From positions 1 through 8,800 of the forward strand of contig URSN01000076.1 of NCBI GenBank assembly GCA_900550525.1: a DNA stretch of 8,800 bases, given 5' to 3'. This DNA comes from an uncultured Eubacteriales bacterium. Its GTDB lineage: Bacteria > Bacillota > Clostridia > Christensenellales > CAG-138. The translations under genes were made by a program, and so were the position numbers. This document shows positions 1 through 4,715 of this stretch, piece by piece. A model generated the notes under the pieces. That model was not told the origin of the DNA. It searched no databases and saw nothing but the letters and a program-made list of their open reading frames with translations. Position 1 is the first letter of the stretch; every line of letters begins with the position of its first letter.

Positions 1-275
1 GCGGTGGTCCTGTGCTCGAGGTTGCCGTGGCCGTCGGTGTCGATGGGGGAGGCGAGCGCGATGATCTTGTCGCCCGTGCCCTTCCTGCCGATGACGTTGC
101 CGAGCTTGTCGAACTCGACCTTATCGTAGCCAAGCTTCTTCATTTCCTCGGCAATGCGGTTGGCGACGCCCTTTTCCTCGCAGCTCTCGCTGGGAATGGC
201 GATCATGTCGCGCAGGAAACGGGTCATGTCCGCCTGATAGCCTTGAGCAGCCTTTTTGATCGCTTCAAAATCCAT
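1..275 (-). CDS. ygeY: YgeY-like M20 family metallohydrolase (N-terminal part, runs off the left edge)
   Basis: Only the first 91 residues are present; the gene continues beyond base 1. The N-terminus (MDFEAIKKAAQGYQADMTRF, then LRDMIAIPSESCEEKGVANR) and the later GNVIGRKGTG and IDTDGHGN segments match the start of M20 peptidases/deacylases, most closely, by recall, the YgeY 'selenium metabolism-linked hydrolase' family, zinc-dependent amidohydrolases of unproven substrate found beside purine/amino-acid catabolic genes. The ATG at 273-275 is preceded by GGAGG (283-287) with a 7-base spacer. Oddity: the M20 metal site normally reads H-x-D-T; here the residue before I-D-T is Pro (S-P-I-D-T), so the first zinc ligand seems missing. 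The gene is divergent from a PAS-HTH regulator and PLP enzyme gene, suggesting shared control. The M20 assignment is firm; the YgeY subfamily is a judgement from similarity by eye. Confidence 0.72.
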   Translation of the reverse strand, partial: MDFEAIKKAAQGYQADMTRFLRDMIAIPSESCEEKGVANRIAEEMKKLGYDKVEFDKLGNVIGRKGTGDKIIALASPIDTDGHGNLEHRTT

Positions 276-296
276 GAGAAAACCTCCGTACATAAA

Positions 297-392
297 TTCA
301 GATTTGTCTATTGTAATTCTCATTTCCTTTTACTCTGCCTCTATCATAGCATAAGCTTCGGCAAAGTCAAACAAAAAATTTGCAAATCTGAA
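297..392. repeat. 10-bp inverted repeat pair in the divergent promoter region, candidate operator
   Basis: TTCAGATTTG (297-306) and its exact reverse complement CAAATCTGAA (383-392) flank the ygeY promoter, one arm in its leader and one upstream of its -35. The right arm overlaps the perfect palindrome ATTTGCAAAT (378-387). This arrangement would suit a dimeric regulator binding two half-sites, most simply the divergently encoded PAS-HTH protein. The region is AT-rich, so a chance match is possible. Confidence 0.35.
343..370 (-). promoter_or_regulatory. Sigma-A-type promoter for the ygeY-like gene
   Basis: Reading leftward, TTGACT (365-370, five of six matches to TTGACA) is followed after 16 bases by TATGAT (343-348, five of six matches to TATAAT), with TGC just before it giving an extended -10 (TGn). 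Transcription would start near 336, leaving about 60 bases of leader before the ATG at 275. The whole region is strikingly AT-rich relative to its flanks. Confidence 0.7.
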
Positions 393-411
393 AATTTTTT
401 TGAAAAAATGA

Positions 412-439
412 TTGCTTTTTCTTTTATCTATGGTATGAT
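412..439 (+). promoter_or_regulatory. Promoter for the PAS-HTH regulator / PLP enzyme operon
   Basis: TATGAT at 434-439 is preceded by TGG, forming an extended -10 (TGGTATGAT). A weak -35 candidate, TTGCTT (412-417), lies 16 bases upstream. The predicted start of transcription is near 446, about 30 bases before the regulator's start codon. The -35 is poor, which fits a promoter that depends on the extended -10 or on an activator such as the regulator itself. Confidence 0.55.
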
Positions 440-460
440 GTAAACGTGAAAACAGCGTAA

Positions 461-478
461 GGGAGGAGATAAACTATA
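461..478 (+). promoter_or_regulatory. Ribosome binding site that decides an ATA start
   Basis: GGGAGGAG (461-468), a 7-base spacer, then ATA GAA GCG. The in-frame stop TAA at 470-472 lies between the Shine-Dalgarno and the ATA, so no earlier start is possible. The spacing is ideal for initiation at 476 and for no other codon nearby. Confidence 0.65.
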
Positions 479-1126
479 GAAGCGTCAAAGCTGGAGACTC
501 TGCGGCAGATTGCCAAGGGCATCGCCGCCCAGTTCGGCAGCAGCTGCGAGGTCGTGGTCCACGACGTGGCTGCCAAGCATCCCGAGCATTCCATCGTCAT
601 CATCGAGAACGGACACGTCACGGGCCGCAAGGTTGGCGACGGCGCATCCCACGTCGCGATGGAGCAGGTGCGCAACGCGGACGCGCAGCCCATGGATCAT
701 CTCAGCTACCTCACCAAGACGCCGGACGGCAAGATCTTAAAGTCCTCCACGATGTACATTCGCGGCAAGGGCGGCAAGGTCGTGGCCATCCTCGGCATCA
801 ACTACGACATCTCCTCGCTTCTGATGGTCGAGAGCGCCGTGCGCGAGCTGACCGCCGCGGGCGACAGCACACAGACGGAGCCGGAGAAGATCATCAACGT
901 CAACGACGTGCTCGACGAGCTCATCGCCCAGGCGGTCGCCCTCGTGGGCAAGCCCGCGGCGCTGATGAACAAGGAGGACAAGATGCGCGCCATCGGCTTT
1001 TTGAGCCAGAGCGGTGCATTCCTCGTCACCAAGTCCGGCGACAAGGTCGCCAAATATTTCGGAATTTCAAAATATACACTTTATTCTTACATTGACAAAC
1101 AACAGGAGGACAAGCAAAATGGGTAA
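476..1126 (+). CDS. YheO/DauR-like PAS-HTH transcriptional regulator, apparent ATA start
   Basis: A 216-residue DNA-binding regulator. Residues about 5-120 form a YheO-like PAS domain (PAS_6), with KLETLRQIAKGIAAQFGSSC followed by EVVVHD at its start. Residues about 170-208 form the C-terminal helix-turn-helix (HTH_22), recognisable from AIGFLSQSGAFLV and VAKYFGISKYTLYSYID. In the family, DauR represses D-arginine catabolism; the ligand here is unknown. Start choice: the frame is open only back to the TAA at 470-472. GGGAGGAG (461-468) sits 7 bases before ATA at 476. The first conventional candidate, GTG at 554, would remove 26 residues including the first PAS helix and has no good ribosome binding site. 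Rare AUA initiation, or an ATG-to-ATA change or error, is inferred. The stop overlaps the next gene by 8 bases, implying translational coupling, and the protein probably autoregulates and controls the divergent ygeY-like gene. Confidence 0.85.
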   Translation: MEASKLETLRQIAKGIAAQFGSSCEVVVHDVAAKHPEHSIVIIENGHVTGRKVGDGASHVAMEQVRNADAQPMDHLSYLTKTPDGKILKSSTMYIRGKGGKVVAILGINYDISSLLMVESAVRELTAAGDSTQTEPEKIINVNDVLDELIAQAVALVGKPAALMNKEDKMRAIGFLSQSGAFLVTKSGDKVAKYFGISKYTLYSYIDKQQEDKQNG

Positions 1127-2600
1127 AATCGATCTGAGCATCAACAAGGTCGGACTGGAGCATAACATCCAGAAGGCCAAGGAAAACAACGTCATCATCC
1201 CCACCATCGCGCAGATGCAGCACCCCGAGACCATGCCCGAGAAGATCCAGGCCAAGCGGACGAACGTGGGCCTGGGGGACGTCAACCCCCTCAACCTCTT
1301 CCGCATCACCTGGAAGAACGAGGCCAAGGAGTCCGGCGGCCTCTTTCAGGAGGTCCCCAACTATGTAGAGATCCCCAGCGAGCTTTCGGGCGTACCCTGC
1401 CGCATCATCGCCATGGCGGGCAAGTGGTTCCCCACCGGCTGCCACAAGGTCGGCGCTTCCTTCGGCTGCCTCGCTCCGCGTCTGGTCACCGGCCAGTTCG
1501 ACCCGACGTACCACAAGGCGGTGTGGCCCTCCACGGGCAACTACTGCCGCGGCGGCGCGTTCAACTCCAAGCTGCTGGCGTGCGATTCCATCGCCATCCT
1601 GCCGGCGGAGATGAGCCGCGAGCGCTTTGAGTGGCTCTCCAACATCGCGGGCGAGGTCATCGCCACGCCCGGGTGCGAATCGAACGTGAAGGAGATCTTC
1701 GACAAGACCTGGGAGCTGCGCCGCACGCGCGAGGACGTGGTCATCTTCAACCAGTTCGAGGAGATGGGCAACGCGCTGTGGCACTACCAGGTGACGGGCA
1801 AGGCCATCCAGGATGCGTTCGAGTCCGTCCGCGGCGAGGGCGACCGCTTCGCCGGCGCCTGCTTCACCTCCGGCTCGGCCGGCACCATGAGCGCGGGCGA
1901 CTACCTCAAGGAGCAGTATCCGCACGCCAAGCTCGCCGTGGGCGAGGCGCTCCAGTGCCCGACGCTGCTGGAGAACGGCTTTGGCGGCCACCGCATCGAG
2001 GGCATCGGCGACAAGCACGTGCCGTGGATCCACAACGTGAAGAACACCGACATGGTCATCGACATCGACGACGAGGACAGCCAGAAGCTGCTGCGCCTGT
2101 TCAACGACCCGGCCGGCTGGCAGTACCTCACCGACGAGGTGGGCGTGCCGGCGGACTTTGTGGAGAAGCTCCCGCTGCTGGGCATCTCCGGCATTGCGAA
2201 CATGCTCTGCTGCATCAAGATGGCCAAGTACTACGAACTGACCGAGCACGACGTGATCGCCACCGTCGGCACGGATTCCGCCGTCATGTACCAGAGCCGC
2301 ATCGCCGAACTTGCCGAGGCCGACGGGCCGTACACCGCCAACATGGCGGCGGCCGACTACGCCGGGCACCTGCGCAGCGTGCGCACCGACGCGATGGAGG
2401 AGCTGACCTACCAGGCGCGCAAGCGCGTCCACAACCTCAAGTACTACACCTGGGTCGAGCAGCAGGGCAAGACCTACGAGGAGATCAACCAGCAGTGGTA
2501 CGACGAGCATTACTGGACCGACATGCACGGCCAGGCCAGCGAGATCGACGCGCTCATCGACGAGTTCAACGAGGCGACGGGCCTGCTCAAATCCCTGTAA
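1119..2600 (+). CDS. Fold-type II PLP-dependent enzyme, cysteine synthase-like, unknown reaction
   Basis: A 493-residue cytosolic enzyme of the tryptophan synthase beta/cysteine synthase superfamily (PF00291). The PLP Schiff-base lysine is K110 in TGCHKVGASFG. The substrate/cofactor loop is STGNY (138-142), the phosphate-binding glycine loop is TSGSAGT (250-256), and a GTDSA segment near the C-terminal third probably lines the pyridine nitrogen. It is longer than O-acetylserine sulfhydrylase (about 310 residues) and diaminopropionate ammonia-lyase YgeX (about 400), with an extended N-terminus of about 60 residues (VIIPTIAQMQHPE) and a C-terminal tail. By recall it belongs to a clostridial family annotated only as 'pyridoxal-phosphate dependent enzyme'. 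AGGAGGA (1104-1110) is 8 bases before the ATG, and the start overlaps the regulator's stop. Neighbouring a YgeY-like hydrolase suggests a lyase or deaminase in amino-acid catabolism, but that is inference. GC content is visibly lower than in genes to the right. Confidence 0.9.
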   Translation: MGKIDLSINKVGLEHNIQKAKENNVIIPTIAQMQHPETMPEKIQAKRTNVGLGDVNPLNLFRITWKNEAKESGGLFQEVPNYVEIPSELSGVPCRIIAMAGKWFPTGCHKVGASFGCLAPRLVTGQFDPTYHKAVWPSTGNYCRGGAFNSKLLACDSIAILPAEMSRERFEWLSNIAGEVIATPGCESNVKEIFDKTWELRRTREDVVIFNQFEEMGNALWHYQVTGKAIQDAFESVRGEGDRFAGACFTSGSAGTMSAGDYLKEQYPHAKLAVGEALQCPTLLENGFGGHRIEGIGDKHVPWIHNVKNTDMVIDIDDEDSQKLLRLFNDPAGWQYLTDEVGVPADFVEKLPLLGISGIANMLCCIKMAKYYELTEHDVIATVGTDSAVMYQSRIAELAEADGPYTANMAAADYAGHLRSVRTDAMEELTYQARKRVHNLKYYTWVEQQGKTYEEINQQWYDEHYWTDMHGQASEIDALIDEFNEATGLLKSL

Positions 2601-2615
2601 GCAAACCGAAAAGCG

Positions 2616-2651
2616 AACCGGCGGACGGCATCAGCCGTCCGCCGGTTTTTT
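2616..2651 (+). terminator. Strong intrinsic terminator after the PLP enzyme gene
   Basis: A perfect 14-bp stem (2616-2629 with 2634-2647) closes a 4-base loop, ATCA, and runs into T6 (2646-2651). It begins 15 bases after the PLP gene stop. On the opposite strand the stem is followed only by a weak TTCGCTTTTC stretch, so it may act partly on the convergent metallophosphoesterase transcript. Confidence 0.93.
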
Positions 2652-2687
2652 CCGTTTCGCGCGCCCCTTCCCGCCCGTTGGCGCTGC

Positions 2688-3383
2688 CTACGCCTCCGCC
2701 AGCAGCAGCGGCGAGAAGCCCAGGTAATCGGAAGAGACGAGCGCATAGCGCACGCCGTTGTGCACGCCGTTGAAGGCGCTGCGGTGGGCGGGGCCGTGCA
2801 GGTGCGCATAGACGGCGATCTCCACGCCGTAGCGCTCCAGCAGCGCCGTCACCTCGGTATCGCGGCACTGGCGGTCCAGCGGCGGGTAGTGCAGCATGGC
2901 GATGCGGCGCCCCTGTCCCATGCGCGAGAGCGACAGCTCCAGGCGCAGCAGCTCGCGCCGGTAGATGCGCGCGTCCGCCTCCGCCTGCGCGCCGTCCGCG
3001 CCGGGCAGCGTCCAGCCGCGCGTGCCGCCAATGGCAAAGCCGCCGATGGCGGCCGCTTCGTTTTGCAGCGCGGCGGCCGACGGCGGCCGCGCGGCGCGCA
3101 CCTGGGCCAGCGAGGTCCACCAGTAGTCATGGTTGCCGCGCAGCAGGAGCTTGCGCCCCGGCAGGCCGCCGATGAACGCCAGGTCCGGCTTTGCGTCCGC
3201 AAGATGCAGCGCCCAGCTGATGTCGCCGGGAATGAGCACAAGGTCCTCCTCCCCCACGGCGGCGCGCCAGGCCCGCGCCAGATGCGCCGGATGGTCGCGC
3301 CATGCCTCGCCGAACACGTCCATCGGCTTGTCCACGCCAGAGCCAAAGGACAGATGCAGATCGCCGATGGCAAACACGCGCAT
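2688..3383 (-). CDS. Calcineurin-like metallophosphoesterase
   Basis: A 231-residue protein with all core motifs of the calcineurin-like (MPP) superfamily in order: GDLH (D8, H10), PGDIS (D54), LRGNHDYWW (N84, H85), LHYPP (H165) and AHLHG (H194, H196). These residues build the two-metal centre that hydrolyses phosphomono- or diesters. The last motif has Ala where the family usually has Gly (GHxH). No signal peptide or transmembrane segment is visible, so it is probably cytosolic; the length is normal for compact stand-alone members. The ATG at 3381-3383 has GGGGAG (3391-3396) 7 bases upstream. It lies 21 bases after the zinc-ribbon gene's stop and is probably co-transcribed with it. Substrate is unknown: serine/threonine phosphatase, nucleotidase and phosphodiesterase activities all occur in this superfamily, so the annotation should stay general. 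Confidence 0.92.
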   Translation of the reverse strand: MRVFAIGDLHLSFGSGVDKPMDVFGEAWRDHPAHLARAWRAAVGEEDLVLIPGDISWALHLADAKPDLAFIGGLPGRKLLLRGNHDYWWTSLAQVRAARPPSAAALQNEAAAIGGFAIGGTRGWTLPGADGAQAEADARIYRRELLRLELSLSRMGQGRRIAMLHYPPLDRQCRDTEVTALLERYGVEIAVYAHLHGPAHRSAFNGVHNGVRYALVSSDYLGFSPLLLAEA

Positions 3384-3404
3384 GGCCGGCCTCCCCGTCC
3401 CGGG

Positions 3405-3689
3405 TTATTCCCCGTCCTCCTCGTCCTCGTCCTCAAAGACGTCCTCGTCGTCCAGCGCCGCGGCGCTCTCCAGCTCCGCCTGGCGCTTCTGCTCGCGCAG
3501 GCAAGCCTCGCACAGGTCGAAGCCGCGCACGGCGGGCGCTTCGCCGCATTCGCTGCAAAGCGTCTCCTCCTCGACGGGCTGCTCCGCCTGCTGGCGGCTG
3601 CTTTTCATCGCGCGCAGGCAGACGTTGCAATACTGCTCGCCCTCGCGGATATAGTTCAATTCACATTTGGGGCACTTTCTCAATGCCAT
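3405..3689 (-). CDS. Small double zinc-ribbon protein with acidic tail
   Basis: A 94-residue protein with two likely zinc ribbons: C6-x2-C9 with C21-x2-C24, and C45-x2-C48 with C60-x2-C63. The last 15 or so residues are almost all Asp/Glu. A basic, Gln-rich linker separates the ribbons. No catalytic motif is seen, so a structural, RNA/DNA-binding or protein-adaptor role is possible, and I do not know a characterised homologue. Start choice: ATG at 3687-3689 (MALRKCPKC) with GGAGGG (3700-3705) 10 bases upstream. A TTG seven codons earlier (3708-3710) is less likely because this ribosome binding site would lie inside the reading frame after it. It is first in an operon with the metallophosphoesterase, behind a good promoter. 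Confidence 0.82.
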   Translation of the reverse strand: MALRKCPKCELNYIREGEQYCNVCLRAMKSSRQQAEQPVEEETLCSECGEAPAVRGFDLCEACLREQKRQAELESAAALDDEDVFEDEDEEDGE

Positions 3690-3769
3690 GGCAACCGTTC
3701 CCTCCGGCAACGCCGCACCCTGCGGCCTTATGGTCGTGCGCGCGGGGGCGCCGCATGCGCACAGTGCAT

Positions 3770-3798
3770 ATTATGCGCACCATGCGGCGTCATGTCAA
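3770..3798 (-). promoter_or_regulatory. Sigma-A promoter for the zinc-ribbon/metallophosphoesterase operon
   Basis: Reading leftward, a perfect TTGACA (3793-3798), a 17-base spacer and CATAAT (3770-3775, five of six matches). Transcription would start near 3763, leaving a leader of about 74 bases. The -10 lies in the short palindrome GCATATTATGC (3766-3776) and in one of two direct copies of ATGCGCAC (3755-3762 and 3773-3780), which could be an operator. Confidence 0.75.
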
Positions 3799-3817
3799 GA
3801 GCCGGACGCCGTTTTTT
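3785..3817 (+). terminator. Weak terminator-like hairpin on the rightward strand
   Basis: CGGCGTC (3785-3791) pairs with GACGCCG (3805-3811) and is followed by T6 (3812-3817). No rightward gene ends here, so it could only stop antisense transcription entering the hemolysin III gene. The stem brackets the -35 box of the leftward promoter, so the resemblance to a terminator may be accidental. Confidence 0.3.
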
Positions 3818-3832
3818 CACCGTCTTTTCGCT

Positions 3833-4501
3833 TCAGAGCGCGAACAGGTAGACGGCCAGGAAGTGCAGCACGCTGCCCAGCAGCACGAACACATGGAACG
3901 CGCAGTGGAAATACCGCCGTTTGGCCCCGATGCCGTAGAGCACCGCGCCGGCGGTATAGCAGACGCCGCCCGAGAGCAGCAGGTAGAACCCCGTCTCCGT
4001 CATCGCCGCCACCGTCTCGGGGAAAAAAGCCGCCTCGCCCCAGCCCATGACGATATAGCACACCATGGAGAACTCGCGGAACTGCCTGAGATCGATCGCC
4101 GTGAGCGTCACGGCAAGCGCCGTCAGCCCCCATTCCACGCCAAAGGCCGTCCACGCCAGCGCCGGGTACAGCGGCCGCACGGCCGAGAGCAGGATGGGCG
4201 TGTAGGTGCCGGCGATCATGAAATAGATCGCGCAGTGGTCGAGCACCTGCATCACCTTCTTGGCAAGCGGCGCGCGCAGGCCGTGGTAGATGCTCGACAT
4301 GCTGTACATCAAAAGCATGCAGCCGCTGTACACCGTGCCGGATACGATCGCCACGGCGTCGCCCGTGCGCGCGGCGCGCAGCACGCACAGCACGAGCGAC
4401 ACGATGGCAAAGCCGCCCCCGACGATGTGGGAGATCATGTTGAACAGTTCCTCGCCGCGCGTATAATCCGGCAGGCGGCGGTGGGCCAGTTTGATGCGCA
4501 T
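3833..4501 (-). CDS. Hemolysin III / PAQR family 7-TM membrane protein
   Basis: A 222-residue integral membrane protein with about seven hydrophobic segments, the normal size for bacterial HlyIII (PF03006). N-terminal DYTRGEELFNMISHIVGGG is the family signature. The metal-site residues shared with adiponectin receptors are present: H73 in SSIYHGL, D88 in VLDH, and H199-x3-H203 in the last transmembrane region. Family members have a zinc-dependent hydrolase-like core. The 'hemolysin' name comes from one Bacillus cereus protein and says little about function. The ATG at 4499-4501 is chosen because no other start codon is near and homologues begin about here. AAGGAGG is upstream, but the spacer is long (about 13 bases). 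The frame stays open much further upstream (to 4738), but that part is GC-rich non-homologous sequence. It is divergent from the nuclease-helicase gene. No clear terminator follows. Confidence 0.92.
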   Translation of the reverse strand: MRIKLAHRRLPDYTRGEELFNMISHIVGGGFAIVSLVLCVLRAARTGDAVAIVSGTVYSGCMLLMYSMSSIYHGLRAPLAKKVMQVLDHCAIYFMIAGTYTPILLSAVRPLYPALAWTAFGVEWGLTALAVTLTAIDLRQFREFSMVCYIVMGWGEAAFFPETVAAMTETGFYLLLSGGVCYTAGAVLYGIGAKRRYFHCAFHVFVLLGSVLHFLAVYLFAL

Positions 4502-4639
4502 CGGGCGCTCTCTTCCTCCTTGGCCGTCCGCAGGCGGCCCTTCTGCATGAGCAGACGGCAAAACCCGCGGCGCTGTCATGGGCGCGCGGCCGCGCGGCGC
4601 CACGCCGCCCCCGCCGGCCGGGCCGAAACCGGCGCGCGC

Positions 4640-4668
4640 TTGCGGCCGCCGGCCGCTTCGGCTAAAAT
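4640..4668 (+). promoter_or_regulatory. Candidate promoter for the EndoQ-helicase gene
   Basis: TTGCGG (4640-4645), a 17-base spacer, then TAAAAT (4663-4668, five of six matches to TATAAT). It stands out as the only AT-rich hexamer in a very GC-rich stretch, and lies about 48 bases before the start codon. The -35 matches only TTG. In the remainder of 4502-4715 I see no convincing promoter for the divergent hemolysin III gene. Confidence 0.45.
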
Positions 4669-4715
4669 GGTGGTATCCTGCCGGGAACGGTCCCCGGCAA
4701 AGCGGGAGGCTCCCC

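Noticed and set aside
1..275. Selenocysteine or other selenium-specific signal near the ygeY-like gene
   Set aside because: There is no in-frame TGA in the visible part and no recognisable selenocysteine insertion hairpin. The selenium link is only the family's name.
554..1126. GTG at 554 as the regulator's start
   Set aside because: It would delete the first PAS helix and strand and has no suitable ribosome binding site; clear family similarity continues upstream to about codon 5.
1026..2528. Long open frame on the minus strand, about 500 residues
   Set aside because: It lies antisense to the PLP enzyme gene. Its translation is low-complexity (Val, Leu, Ala, His, Arg), it has no domain motifs, and it is a typical mirror of G/C-rich third positions.
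4578..4715. Earlier start for the EndoQ-helicase gene
   Set aside because: The added 46 residues are Pro/Arg/Gly-rich. MYIADLHIHS at 4716 has a well-spaced GGGAGG, and the first PHP motif normally lies within the first ten residues.
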